Source of the DNA: Spirochaetota bacterium
GTDB lineage: Bacteria > Spirochaetota > UBA4802 > JAKQUI01
Length of the DNA stretch: 64,000 bases
Reading direction: 5' to 3'
Assembly (NCBI GenBank): GCA_029562645.1
Contig: JAKQUI010000049.1
Span: 20,390 to 84,389 of the forward strand
Of the stretch, positions 17,276 to 26,762 are shown piece after piece. Numbering within the stretch: the first letter of the stretch is position 1; every line of letters starts with the position of its first letter. A program made the position numbers and the translations under genes. The notes below the pieces were generated by a model. That model was given only the letters and a program-made list of their open reading frames with translations. It made no database searches and had not been told where the DNA came from.

Positions 17276-18106
17276 ATGATGGAAAACGGCAAAATCGTAA
17301 CAATACCGGCGGTAGCCACCATTGACGAGATCAAGGACGAGATCCCCAATGTTCGGACCTACTATCTCTCCTTTGACGACAAGGCGATCGACGGCGCCTT
17401 CACGTTCCGCTCCGGGCAGTTCATCATGCTCACGGTCTTCGGCGAGGGCGAGTGCGCCATCTCGCTGCCGCCCAGCCCCGAGAAGGACCGCTTCCACATC
17501 ACCGTGCGCAGCGTGGGCAAGGTGACCCGCGCCCTCGGGGGCCTGAGCGCCGGGGACAAGGTCGGGGTGCGCGGCCCCTTCGGCAACGGCTTCCCCTTCG
17601 ACGAGATCAAGGGCAAGAACGTGGTCTTCGTGGCCGGCGGCATCGGCCTCATCCCGCTGCGCTCGTCGATCGTGCACGTGCTGCAGCACCGGAAGGATTT
17701 CGGCAGGGTGATCCTGCTCTCCGGCTCCCGCACCCCCAGCGACATCATGTACAAGTACAACATGAAGGAATGGCAGGAGAACTGCGAGGCCTTCTACACG
17801 GTGGACAATCCCACGCCGGACTGGACCGGCGAAACGGGCTTCGTCCACACCCTCATCGAGAAGGCGAAGGTGCCGGTGGAGAACACCGTGGCCTTCGTGT
17901 GCGGCCCGCCGGTGATGTTCAACACGGTGAACCAGGAGCTCATGAAGCGCGGCCTCTCGGACGAGTTCATCATCTCCACGCTCGAGCGGCACATGAAGTG
18001 CGGCGTCGGGAAGTGCCAGCACTGCGCCGTGGGCCGGACGCTGGTGTGCACCGACGGCCCGGTCTACACCTACCGGCAGATCAAGATCCTGGGGGAGCAG
18101 ATATAA
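17276..18106 (+). CDS. FAD/NAD(P)-binding reductase subunit (sulfhydrogenase gamma / AsrB-like)
   Basis: About 276 residues of the ferredoxin-NADP reductase superfamily. FRSGQFIMLTVFGEGE is the FAD region, VFVAGGIGLIPLRS and FVCGPPVMF are the nicotinamide-binding motifs, and MKCGVGKCQHCAVG plus LVCTDGP supply four cysteines for a [2Fe-2S] cluster. It should exchange electrons with NAD(P)H. AGGTGA at 17265-17270 fits the ATG at 17276; a GTG at 17267 and an ATG at 17279 are alternatives. The stop overlaps the next start by one base. Confidence 0.9.
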   Translation: MMENGKIVTIPAVATIDEIKDEIPNVRTYYLSFDDKAIDGAFTFRSGQFIMLTVFGEGECAISLPPSPEKDRFHITVRSVGKVTRALGGLSAGDKVGVRGPFGNGFPFDEIKGKNVVFVAGGIGLIPLRSSIVHVLQHRKDFGRVILLSGSRTPSDIMYKYNMKEWQENCEAFYTVDNPTPDWTGETGFVHTLIEKAKVPVENTVAFVCGPPVMFNTVNQELMKRGLSDEFIISTLERHMKCGVGKCQHCAVGRTLVCTDGPVYTYRQIKILGEQI

Positions 18107-18612
18107 TGGAACTCTCGCACACCCTGCACGCAATCCTCGCCGACACCACCTGCATCGTGGGGATCGGCAACTATCTGCGCAGCGACGACGCGGTGGGGCT
18201 CGAGATCGTGGACGAGCTCAAGGACTGCGCCCGGAGCGAACGCGTGAGCGTCATCAACGCCGAGGACGTGATGGAAAGCTTCCTGGGCGATATCCGCGGC
18301 ACGGGCGCGCGCAACGTCATCATCATCGACGCCGTCTCGTCGGTCAGCGAGCCGGGCAATGTCGTGTTCGGCCGCCTCGAAGATTTCGACGAGCTCATCG
18401 GCGGGTACTCGACCCACAAGCTCGCGCTCAAGCTCGCCTGCCAGACGCTCGCGGACGCCGGACAGCGCGTGTACCTCCTCGGCATCGGCATCATGACCAA
18501 TGAAATCGGCGTGGGGCTTTCCGCGAACGTCCGGCGCACGGCCGACACGCTCGCCGGCATCCTCGCGCACATCATCAAGAGCAGCCACAAGGAGTATGTC
18601 TATGTTCAGTGA
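18106..18612 (+). CDS. hycI: Hydrogenase maturation endopeptidase (HycI-like)
   Basis: A 168-residue protease of the HyaD/HybD/HycI family: VGIGNYLRSDDAVGLEIVDEL carries the first metal-binding acidic residue, and IIDAVSSVSEPG the second. These enzymes remove the C-terminal tail of the large subunit after nickel is inserted. The large subunit three genes downstream has a 33-residue tail after its last nickel cysteine, as expected for a substrate. GGGGGAG precedes the start. The gene overlaps the next by 11 bases. Confidence 0.9.
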   Translation: MELSHTLHAILADTTCIVGIGNYLRSDDAVGLEIVDELKDCARSERVSVINAEDVMESFLGDIRGTGARNVIIIDAVSSVSEPGNVVFGRLEDFDELIGGYSTHKLALKLACQTLADAGQRVYLLGIGIMTNEIGVGLSANVRRTADTLAGILAHIIKSSHKEYVYVQ

Positions 18613-20473
18613 TCTCTATGGAAACCTGTTAGTCGCCTTCGCCCTGCTGATCATATCCGCCGTCGTGGCGCCCTTCCTCGCGACGAAGCGGACGCTCGCC
18701 GGCTGGTTAAATTTCCTCATGGTCGCGGCTGCCTCCGTCATCATGCTGGGCATCGGCTACGAGACCGTCTTCGGCGGGAACTCGCTCCCGTCCAAGCTCA
18801 TCGCCTTCGGGCCGGTCAAGATCTACTTCCTGCTCGACAGCTTTGCGGGCTTCTTCGCCGGCGTCATCGGCTTCATGGCCATCATGAGCGCCTTCTATTC
18901 GATCGCCTACATGGAGCACTACCCGGACTACCGGCTGCGGAGTTATTATGCCAACTTCCCCATCTTCATCGCGGGAATGTTCGGGATCGTGACCGTGGAC
19001 GACCTCTCGGTGGGCTTCACCATCGCCTGGCAGATGATGACCATCGCATCGTTCTTCCTGGTGCGCTTCGAATACAAGAAGGCGGAAAACGTCCGCAATG
19101 CGAACAAGTACCTCGTCCTGATGGAGATCGCCTGGGCGCTCATCCTCGCCGGCACCGTCTTCATCAGCAATTTCGGCATCGGCGATTCCGTGCACGAGCT
19201 TGCCGCAAAGCTCGGCGCGACGACCGGCGCGGCGCCCTATATCGTCTACGCACTCATCTTTCTCGGCTTCGCCTTCAAGGCCGGCGTGTTTCCGCTCGGC
19301 CAGCTCTGGCTTCCTGACGCACATTCGATTGCGCCGTCCCCGATCAGCGCCCTCCTCTCGGGGGTGATGATCAAGACCGGCATCTACGGCATTATCCGTA
19401 CGTTCTTCTGGATGGTGCCGCACACGGAGACCTTCCATTTCGACGGGACCCTGTGGGGCGCCATCATCGCTTCAATTGGTGTTGTGACCCTCTTTATGGG
19501 GACGGCGCAATCGATGAAGCAAAGCGACGCCAAGCGGCTGCTCGCCTACAGCTCGATCGGCCAGATCGGCTACATCACCATGGCCGTGGGCGCGGCGCTG
19601 TTCATGTTCTCCTCGAACAACGAGTTCTTAAAGCTCGTCTCGCTCGTCGCGATCATCGGCGCGGTGTACCACATCCTCAACCACGCGGTGTTCAAGGGCC
19701 TGCTCTTTCTCTCGAGCGGGAGCGTCCTGTACGCGACCGGCACCAAGGACTTAAACCGGCTCGGCGGTCTCATCACCATCATGCCGGTCACGGCCGTGAT
19801 CGCCGGCGTCGCGTCGCTCTCGATCTCCGGCGTCCCCGGCTTCAGCGGCTTCGCGAGCAAGTGGACCATCGTGTCCTCGTCGCTCTTGGCGGGAAGCGAT
19901 GTGCTCTTTCTTGTGATCTTCGGGATCGTCGCGCTGTTCACGAGCGCGCTCACGCTGTCGTGCTACGTGAAGTTCTTCGGCATGACCTTCACCTCGACGG
20001 GCACCGAATGGACCGTCCAGAAGGACATCAAGGAGGTCCCGGCCATCATGCTCGCGCCCAAGATCGTCCTCACCGCGCTGTGCCTGGTGCAGGGGCTCAT
20101 TCCCTTCTTCTACTATCAGGCGATCATCGGGATCATGCAGAGCGCGAAGGGCTCCATCATGTTCGAGGCCTTCCGAAGCGTCGACTTCGACAATTTCATC
20201 CTCTCCACCGCCATGGGCGTGAGCGTGGGCGTGCCCGGCATCAAGGGGCTCACGCTGGCCGCGGCCTTTCCGGTGATCGTCCTGGCGGTCTTCGCGGGCG
20301 CCTTCGCCATCGCCGCGCTGCTCCGCCGCTCGGGCGGCTCGGAGGAGAAGCTCACGACCACGTGGCTCTGCGGTTACCAGGAGCTATCGAACAACAATCG
20401 CTACAAGGACAAGAACATGTTCGCCGCGCTCAAGAACGTCCTGCGCTGGACGGGCGGCAATGTGAAGGACTGA
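18602..20473 (+). CDS. Antiporter-like proton channel subunit (HyfB/HycC/NuoL-M type)
   Basis: A 623-residue polytopic membrane protein with 14 or more hydrophobic segments. FKAGVFPLGQLWLPDAHS, GVMIKTGIYGI and AKRLLAYSSIGQIGYI are classical motifs of complex-I-type antiporter subunits, including the conserved lysines. In the fifth-helix motif, normally W-E-x-M, the sequence reads AWQMMTIASFFLV, so the conserved Glu is Gln144. GGAG at 18591-18594 supports ATG 18602 over ATG 18596. The protein should anchor the hydrogenase and translocate H+ or Na+, possibly impaired by the Gln. Confidence 0.93.
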   Translation: MFSDLYGNLLVAFALLIISAVVAPFLATKRTLAGWLNFLMVAAASVIMLGIGYETVFGGNSLPSKLIAFGPVKIYFLLDSFAGFFAGVIGFMAIMSAFYSIAYMEHYPDYRLRSYYANFPIFIAGMFGIVTVDDLSVGFTIAWQMMTIASFFLVRFEYKKAENVRNANKYLVLMEIAWALILAGTVFISNFGIGDSVHELAAKLGATTGAAPYIVYALIFLGFAFKAGVFPLGQLWLPDAHSIAPSPISALLSGVMIKTGIYGIIRTFFWMVPHTETFHFDGTLWGAIIASIGVVTLFMGTAQSMKQSDAKRLLAYSSIGQIGYITMAVGAALFMFSSNNEFLKLVSLVAIIGAVYHILNHAVFKGLLFLSSGSVLYATGTKDLNRLGGLITIMPVTAVIAGVASLSISGVPGFSGFASKWTIVSSSLLAGSDVLFLVIFGIVALFTSALTLSCYVKFFGMTFTSTGTEWTVQKDIKEVPAIMLAPKIVLTALCLVQGLIPFFYYQAIIGIMQSAKGSIMFEAFRSVDFDNFILSTAMGVSVGVPGIKGLTLAAAFPVIVLAVFAGAFAIAALLRRSGGSEEKLTTTWLCGYQELSNNNRYKDKNMFAALKNVLRWTGGNVKD

Positions 20474-20499
20474 TCGAATTCATCACAACGAGGTGAACT

Positions 20500-22185
20500 A
20501 TGCCTTCGAGAGACGACATCAAAAAGAGCTTAACCGATTCCTTCAAAGGCGCCATCGTGAAGATGGAGCAGCCGATCGACAGCAGGCTCTTTGTCGATAT
20601 ACACAAGGAGAAGGTGCGCGAGATCTCCAACGCCATCGTGAAGATGGGCGGCCGCTACCAGGTGAGCATCGGCTACGACAACATCGCGCGCGACAAGACC
20701 CTCGGGCTGGTGCACGCCTTCGCGTTTGATCGCGAGAACCTCTTCCTGCTGCTGCGGACGTCGGCCCCGGCCGATGCGCCGGTGTTCGATTCCATCACCC
20801 CGGACATCCCCAACGCCGGCTGGTCCGAGCGCGAGTACCAGGACCTCCTGGGGATGAAGTTCACGGGGCACCCCAAGCCCAAGCGGCTCATCCTCGCCGA
20901 CGACTGGCCGGCCGGGGTGTACCCGCTGCGCAAGGAGATCCCCTGGAACCTGATGCCGCCGGCCGCCGAGGACGTGGCCTATCAGCTCGACGAGGCGCCA
21001 GCGGGCTGCACCACGGTGCCGGTGGGCCCGTTCCATCCGACGCTCCACGAGCCGGCGCACTTCGCGGTGTTCGTTGACGGCGAGACCATCAAGGGCTGCG
21101 ACTACCGCGGCTTCATGACGCATCGCGGCATCGAGAAGCTGTGCCAAACGCAGGTGAGCTACAACGAGATCCCCTTCATCGCCGAGCGGATCTGCGGGAT
21201 CTGCGGCTCGGTGCACGCGACCGCGTACTCGCAGGCCGCCGAGATGGCCTTCGGGATGAAGATCTCGCGCCGCGCCGAGTATATCCGCACCATCATGCTG
21301 GAGATCGAGCGCATCCACTCGCACCTCCTGTGGCTCGGCGTCGCGGGGCACCTCATCGGCTTCGACACCGTGTTCATGCAGGCCTGGCGCGTCCGCGAGC
21401 CCGTCATGTGGCTCGGCGAGCGCATCACCGGCAATCGCAAGACCTACGGCATGATCGTGATCGGCGGCGTCCGGCGCGACATCACCCCCGAAGTAAAAGA
21501 AGACATACTGAACGTGATCAAGAAGATCGAGACCGAGCTCATGACGATCCACAAGGCCATCGCGGGCGACTCCGCCATTCACAAGCGCACCAAGGGCGTG
21601 GGCGCGCTCACCCGCGAACAGGTCATCGACTGGAGCCTCGTGGGGCCCGTGGCCCGCGCGCGCAACGTCGATATCGACGCGCGCCGCGACCTCCCCTACG
21701 CCGCCTACGACGACATGAAGTTCTCCGTGCCGGTCGTGGACACGATGGACGTGTGGGGCACGGTGGTGGTCCGCATCCTCGAGACCTTCGAGGCGATCAG
21801 CATCATCCGGCAGGCGCTGGACAAGATGCCCAACGACGGCCCCATCCTCACGCCGGTTACCGAGGAGATTCCGCCGCTCGCGCACGCGATCTCGTCGATC
21901 GAAGCACCGCGCGGCGAGTCCGTCCACTATATCATCACCGGTGAGAACGAGAACCGGCCCGAGCGCTGGCGCGTGCGCGCCCCCACATACCCGAACCTCC
22001 AGGGCGTCCCGGCAATGATGATGAACAACCAGCTGGCCGACGTGCCCATCATCATCGGCAGCATCGACCCGTGTTTCTCCTGCACCGACCGCATGATGCT
22101 GGTGGACATGCAATCCGGGAAGGCGAAAGAGGTGTCGGGCAAGGAGCTCGAGGAGCTATCTCGCAAACTAACGACAGGCAGGTAA
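20500..22185 (+). CDS. hycE: [NiFe]-hydrogenase group 4 large subunit fused to NuoC-like domain
   Basis: A 561-residue HycE/HyfG-type protein. The first 160 residues match the 30-kDa NuoC domain (SEREYQDLLGMKFTGHPKPK). The rest is the catalytic subunit. Both nickel-binding pairs are intact: RICGICGSVH (Cys232, Cys235) and DPCFSCTDR (Cys525, Cys528). A 33-residue tail follows, the presumed cleavage substrate of the endopeptidase in this operon. The enzyme should interconvert H2 with protons and electrons at the cytoplasmic face of the membrane. Confidence 0.95.
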   Translation: MPSRDDIKKSLTDSFKGAIVKMEQPIDSRLFVDIHKEKVREISNAIVKMGGRYQVSIGYDNIARDKTLGLVHAFAFDRENLFLLLRTSAPADAPVFDSITPDIPNAGWSEREYQDLLGMKFTGHPKPKRLILADDWPAGVYPLRKEIPWNLMPPAAEDVAYQLDEAPAGCTTVPVGPFHPTLHEPAHFAVFVDGETIKGCDYRGFMTHRGIEKLCQTQVSYNEIPFIAERICGICGSVHATAYSQAAEMAFGMKISRRAEYIRTIMLEIERIHSHLLWLGVAGHLIGFDTVFMQAWRVREPVMWLGERITGNRKTYGMIVIGGVRRDITPEVKEDILNVIKKIETELMTIHKAIAGDSAIHKRTKGVGALTREQVIDWSLVGPVARARNVDIDARRDLPYAAYDDMKFSVPVVDTMDVWGTVVVRILETFEAISIIRQALDKMPNDGPILTPVTEEIPPLAHAISSIEAPRGESVHYIITGENENRPERWRVRAPTYPNLQGVPAMMMNNQLADVPIIIGSIDPCFSCTDRMMLVDMQSGKAKEVSGKELEELSRKLTTGR

Positions 22186-22188
22186 GCC

Positions 22189-23088
22189 ATGGAAATCGCA
22201 GCCATCATCATCAACGTGACTCTGTTCCTGGCGCTCGCGCCGCTGTTCGAGGGCGTGATCCGCAAGATCACCGCGCGCGTCCAGTCGCGGCAGGGGCCGC
22301 CGGTCTATCAGCCCTACCTGGACCTGCTCAAGCTCCTGGGCAAGCAGAACCTCGTGAAGGGCAACTGGGCCTTCTCCGCGGCCCCGGCGATCGCGCTGGC
22401 GTCCATCATCACGGCCATCGCCTTCGTTCCGCTGGGCTACAAGGCGACGTTTCTCACGGGCTATGCCGACGTGATCACCGTCATCTACCTGCTTACGCTG
22501 GGCGGGGTGGCGGTCCTCATCGGGGCGCTCGCGAGCAAGAACACCTACGCGGTGATCGGCGCGAGCCGCGAGATGATCACCATCATCATGGTGGAGCCGG
22601 TGCTGGCCATGACCTTCATCATGGGCGCCGTCAAGGTGAAAAGCCTCGGCCTGGACGCCTCCGTTTTCAGCATCGCCGTGAGCGGCTACTCCTGGTCGGT
22701 GGCCGTCATGCTGGCCGCCTTCCTGCTCGCGCTGCAGGCCTTCGTGGCGCGCCAGCCATTCGACATCGCCGAGGCCGAGGTGGAGATCCTGGAGGGCCCC
22801 TTCATCGAGTACAGCGGGCCCAACTACGCGCTCTTCAAGTACTACATGATGCTCAAGCAGATGTTCTACGCGGCGCTGTTCGTGACGATGTTCGTACCGT
22901 TTCTGCGGACCGGTTATTATTTCGCGGACCTGGGCATACAGCTCGCGGAAATCTTCGGGGTGTTCGTGCTGATATCGCTCATCGGCTCGACCAACCCACG
23001 CTTCCGGATCGACCAGGCGGTGAGATACTACGCCGCGCTCATCGTGCTGTCGCTGGCGGCGGTCGGGCTGTCCGTGTACGGCCTGTAG
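22189..23088 (+). CDS. hycD: Membrane subunit HycD/HyfC (NuoH-like)
   Basis: A 299-residue protein with about eight hydrophobic segments. RVQSRQGPPVYQPYLDLLKLLGKQ near the N-terminus and QPFDIAEAEVEILEGPFIEY are conserved NuoH/HycD motifs that form the junction between the peripheral arm and the ion-translocating arm. The start lies 3 bases after the large subunit stop. Confidence 0.94.
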   Translation: MEIAAIIINVTLFLALAPLFEGVIRKITARVQSRQGPPVYQPYLDLLKLLGKQNLVKGNWAFSAAPAIALASIITAIAFVPLGYKATFLTGYADVITVIYLLTLGGVAVLIGALASKNTYAVIGASREMITIIMVEPVLAMTFIMGAVKVKSLGLDASVFSIAVSGYSWSVAVMLAAFLLALQAFVARQPFDIAEAEVEILEGPFIEYSGPNYALFKYYMMLKQMFYAALFVTMFVPFLRTGYYFADLGIQLAEIFGVFVLISLIGSTNPRFRIDQAVRYYAALIVLSLAAVGLSVYGL

Positions 23089-23143
23089 GGGTGATGACCT
23101 CATCCCGAAAGGGGAAACTATTGATGAATAAAGGAGAATGACC

Positions 23144-23680
23144 GTGTGGCTGACAAGTAAAATCAAACAGGTTCTCATGGTTCTCAAGCCCGGCACAGTG
23201 ACGCTTGGCTACCCGTTCATCCCCAACCCGGCCCCCAAGGATTTTCGCGGGCAGCCCTATTGGGACCACCACAAGTGCATCGGCTGCGGCGGCTGCGCGG
23301 CGCACTGCCCCGCCCGCACGATTCTGGTGCGCGACCTCTGCCAGGAGCTGCGCGTGATGCTGTACGACTCATCGCGCTGCACTTACTGCGGACGGTGCGC
23401 GGACGTTTGTCCCGAGAGCGCCATCACCATGACCGACAAATTCGAGCTCGCCACGGGGGACCGCGAGGACCTCACCGAACGCATGGAGCTGTTCATGCTC
23501 ACCTGCCAGCGCTGCGGGCGCTGCTATAACATGGAAACCGAGAACATCATCGACAAGATGGACCTGAAGGGCTACCGCTACGACAACCTCGACGCCCGCG
23601 CGCTCATCCCGAAGGCGACCGAGTGCATCGACACGGCCGTCCTCACAGAGACGGAAACCTATCAGAGACCAGCGAAATGA
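23144..23680 (+). CDS. hycF: Polyferredoxin subunit HycF/HyfH-like
   Basis: A 178-residue iron-sulfur protein with two [4Fe-4S] motifs (CIGCGGCAAHCP and CTYCGRCADVCP), as in NuoI/HycF. An additional cysteine group, LTCQRCGRC, lies near residue 120 and may hold a further cluster or metal. AAGGAG at 23131-23136 is too close to the ATG at 23138, so I choose the GTG at 23144. It should carry electrons from the soluble subunits to the [NiFe] small subunit. Confidence 0.92.
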   Translation: MWLTSKIKQVLMVLKPGTVTLGYPFIPNPAPKDFRGQPYWDHHKCIGCGGCAAHCPARTILVRDLCQELRVMLYDSSRCTYCGRCADVCPESAITMTDKFELATGDREDLTERMELFMLTCQRCGRCYNMETENIIDKMDLKGYRYDNLDARALIPKATECIDTAVLTETETYQRPAK

Positions 23681-23691
23681 GGAGATGAACC

Positions 23692-24222
23692 ATGCTAGCA
23701 CGACTCGCGAAAAAGGCCTTTCCAAAATCACTCTGGGTGTATCACTGCAACTCGGGGGCCTGCAACGGCTGCGACATCGAGATCCTGAACGTGCTCACTC
23801 CGTACTACGACGTGGAGCGCTTCGGCATCAAGCTGGTGGCCTCCCCGCGCCATGCCGACGTGATGCTCATCTCCGGCGCCGTGACGCGGCCCACGCTCCC
23901 GCTGGTGAAGCGCGCCTATGAGGCGATCCCGGAACCCAAGCTGGTCTTCGGCATCGGCTCCTGCGCGACCGGCGGCGGCTGCTGGTTCGATTCGTACAAC
24001 GTCTGCGGCGGCGCGCATACGGCCGTCCCGGTGAACTACTTCATCCCGGGCTGCCCGCCCCGCCCCGAGGCGATCATCTACGGGGTCGCGCTGGCGCTTG
24101 GGCTGGTGGACAAGAAGGTCGCGCCCATCGAGCTCAAGCAAATGGAGTTCCCGATCGACTCCATCGCGCGCAACAAGGCGTGGGAGGAGCGCAACGTGAT
24201 TTACCAATGTCTGGAGAAGTAA
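23692..24222 (+). CDS. hycG: [NiFe]-hydrogenase group 4 small subunit (HycG/NuoB-like)
   Basis: A 176-residue protein with the proximal [4Fe-4S] ligands of the NuoB/HycG family: NSGACNGCDIE, GSCATGGG and IPGCPPRPE. The length is normal for group 4 small subunits, which lack the extra clusters of uptake hydrogenases. GAGGAGATG precedes the start. It is the last structural gene of the operon. No hypABCDEF genes for cofactor assembly appear in the window. Confidence 0.94.
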   Translation: MLARLAKKAFPKSLWVYHCNSGACNGCDIEILNVLTPYYDVERFGIKLVASPRHADVMLISGAVTRPTLPLVKRAYEAIPEPKLVFGIGSCATGGGCWFDSYNVCGGAHTAVPVNYFIPGCPPRPEAIIYGVALALGLVDKKVAPIELKQMEFPIDSIARNKAWEERNVIYQCLEK

Positions 24223-24267
24223 CGGGAACGGCGTGAGAGGGACAACTACCCTGATTTGGAGATAACC

Positions 24268-24669
24268 ATGGCGAAGAAAATCTTGCTCGTAGATGACGAC
24301 ACCGATCTGGTGGCCAGCCTGGGACAGGTGCTCCGGGGAAACGGCTATACGGTGGTCGAGGCCTATAGCGGGGCGGAAGGGCTCAAAAAGCTCCTCGCCG
24401 AGCGGCCCGACCTCATGATCCTGGACGTCATGATGGAAACCGACACCGCCGGCTTCGAGATCACCTATCAGATCCGCGACACCCGCGACTCCTCGCGCTA
24501 CGCGGAGGTGCGCACCGTTCCCATCATCATGCTCACCGCGATCAACCAGGTGACCAACTCCCGCTTCTCCCTCAACGAGAAGGAGAGTTTCCTTCCGGGC
24601 GTGAACGATTTCCTCACCAAGCCGGTGAAGATCGAGGACCTGCTCGAGAAGGTGAAACGATACGCGTGA
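24268..24669 (+). CDS. Response regulator receiver protein
   Basis: A 133-residue receiver: DDD in ILLVDDDTDL, the phospho-acceptor Asp in LMILDVMMETD, Thr in IIMLTAINQ and Lys in FLTKPVK. An insertion of about 15 residues (NQVTNSRFSLNEKESFLPG) sits between the Thr and Lys motifs, as in a subclass found beside hydrogenase and sulfate-reducer kinases. GGAG at 24258-24261 supports ATG 24268. It is 45 bases after the hydrogenase small subunit and may be co-transcribed with it. Confidence 0.88.
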   Translation: MAKKILLVDDDTDLVASLGQVLRGNGYTVVEAYSGAEGLKKLLAERPDLMILDVMMETDTAGFEITYQIRDTRDSSRYAEVRTVPIIMLTAINQVTNSRFSLNEKESFLPGVNDFLTKPVKIEDLLEKVKRYA

Positions 24670-24763
24670 GCGCGTACCCGGCTCGTGAGCGCCGGGATCA
24701 TGTTTTATCGGAGGGGAAGAGATTTTAGTTGATTTCTTCCTTTTCCCGTTATAGGGGTGCGGG

Positions 24764-26683
24764 ATGCCGCTACGTCGAGTCAAGGCCAACATTCGCATTA
24801 AACTCACCGCAAGCCTGCTGTCGGTGGTGCTCATCACCGGCGGCGTGTCGGTGGTGGTCGGCGTGTCCATCATCAACGACAAGGTGGTGGGCCAGGCCTA
24901 CGAAACGGTCCAGAACGACCTGAAGACCGCCCGCTATATCTACGACGACATGATCAACGTGATCCACCTGTTCATCAAGCACCTCGCGTCGCTGGCGTAT
25001 CTCCAGGAGGCCGTGGCCGGAAACGACCGCGCCCTCCTGATTCGAAAGCTCAAGGAGGTCCGTGAGGAGCTCAATCTCGACGTCCTGAACATCACCGACG
25101 CGACGGGCCGGGTGATCGTCCGCGCCCGAAACGAGAACGTCATCGGCGACTCCGTGGCCGACGACAGCTTCGTCCGCGAGGCCATCCGAAATCGCGCGTC
25201 CCCCCGGGGCACCGGCATCATGGGACGCGAGGAGCTCCTGCGCGAGGGGAGAGATCTTGCCGAGGCCGCCTACATCGAGATCCGACCGACGCCGATGGCC
25301 CGCGCGAAGGAGGCCGCCGTCGAGGAGCGCGCCATGGTGCTCAAGGCCGCCGCGCCCATCGTCCGTCAGGGCCGCCTCATCGGCGTCATCTACGGCGCGA
25401 AGGTGCTCAACAAGGACTACACCTTCGTGGACCGCATCAAGCGAATGGTGTTCAAGGACGACACCTTCAAGGGGACGCCCATCGGCACGGCGACCGTCTT
25501 CCTGAACGACCTTCGTATTTCAACCAACGTCATCCGGAAAGACGGCTCGCGCGCGATCGGCACGCGCGTGTCCGAGGACGTATACAACAAGGTGATCGTC
25601 AATCAGGGCCTGTGGCTCGACAAGGCCTTCGTCGTGAACGACTGGTATATTTCGGCCTACAGCCCCATTTACGACATCGAGAACAGGGTGATCGGCATCC
25701 TGTACGTCGGCATCCTTGAGGCCAAGTACCAGAAGATCCGCAACGACGCCGCGTTCTACTTCCTGCTGATCATCATCATTTCGGCCATCATCGCGATCCT
25801 GCTGTCGCTGTACCTGATACAGAACATCATCATTCCCATAAACGCCCTGGTGGACGCCTCGCGCGACATCGCCAACGGGATCTACACCAAAAAGCTGGAG
25901 GTCGAGAGCGCCGACGAGCTGGGGTACCTCTGCCTCACCTTCAACAAGATGATCGACGCCATCGAGGAGCGCGACCGGCGGCTCAAGGAGCAGACCGAGC
26001 AGAAGCTCGCCCAGTCCGAGAAGCTCGCGTCGCTGGGACGGCTCGCCTCCGGGATCGCGCACGAGATCAACAACCCGCTCACCGGCGTGCTCACCTACTC
26101 GAGCCTCCTGCTCGAGGACCTCAAGGGGACCGATCACGAGGACGACCTCCACGTGATCGTGACCGAGACGCTCCGCTGCCGCGACATCGTGCGCGGGATC
26201 CTGGATTTCGCGCGCGACACCGGCATCGAAAAAAAACTGGTGGACGTGAACAAGGTGATCATAAACTCGGTGGCCATCCTGGAGCGCCACATGAGCTTCC
26301 AGAATGTTCAAATCGTCAAGGAGCTCGATGATTCGATCCCGGTGATGGAGCTCGACATCAACCAGTTCCAGTCGGTGATCAGCAATCTGGCGGTGAACGC
26401 GGCGGACGCGATGCCGCACGGCGGGACGCTCACCGTCCGCACCCGCTGCGACCGCGCGGCGGGGCGCGCGATCATCGAGGTGGAGGACACGGGGGCCGGG
26501 ATCTCCGAGGAGAACATCACCAAGATCTTCGACCCGTTCTTCACCACCAAGGAAACGGGCAAGGGCACGGGGCTGGGCCTCGCGGTGACCTACGGCATCA
26601 TCGCGCGCCACAAGGGCACCATCGACGTGCGCAGCACGGTGGGCGTGGGGACGACATTCACCATCACGCTGCCGCTGGGCTGA
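24764..26683 (+). CDS. Membrane sensor histidine kinase with Cache-type periplasmic domain
   Basis: A 639-residue kinase. Two membrane segments (about 14-36 and 325-348) bracket a periplasmic domain of about 290 residues resembling Cache domains ([38 protein letters not shown]). A HAMP domain follows (about 350-405), then HisKA with His433 ([12 protein letters not shown]) and HATPase ([27 protein letters not shown]). It probably phosphorylates the flanking receivers and, from its position, may control the hydrogenase operon; that is inference. Confidence 0.9.
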   Translation: MPLRRVKANIRIKLTASLLSVVLITGGVSVVVGVSIINDKVVGQAYETVQNDLKTARYIYDDMINVIHLFIKHLASLAYLQEAVAGNDRALLIRKLKEVREELNLDVLNITDATGRVIVRARNENVIGDSVADDSFVREAIRNRASPRGTGIMGREELLREGRDLAEAAYIEIRPTPMARAKEAAVEERAMVLKAAAPIVRQGRLIGVIYGAKVLNKDYTFVDRIKRMVFKDDTFKGTPIGTATVFLNDLRISTNVIRKDGSRAIGTRVSEDVYNKVIVNQGLWLDKAFVVNDWYISAYSPIYDIENRVIGILYVGILEAKYQKIRNDAAFYFLLIIIISAIIAILLSLYLIQNIIIPINALVDASRDIANGIYTKKLEVESADELGYLCLTFNKMIDAIEERDRRLKEQTEQKLAQSEKLASLGRLASGIAHEINNPLTGVLTYSSLLLEDLKGTDHEDDLHVIVTETLRCRDIVRGILDFARDTGIEKKLVDVNKVIINSVAILERHMSFQNVQIVKELDDSIPVMELDINQFQSVISNLAVNAADAMPHGGTLTVRTRCDRAAGRAIIEVEDTGAGISEENITKIFDPFFTTKETGKGTGLGLAVTYGIIARHKGTIDVRSTVGVGTTFTITLPLG

Positions 26684-26762
26684 TGGAGCGGGCGCACAAT
26701 ATCATGCGTCGCGGTCGGGCGTACCGCCGGCGGCGCACACGAAGCACGAGGAAACGGTAGCC

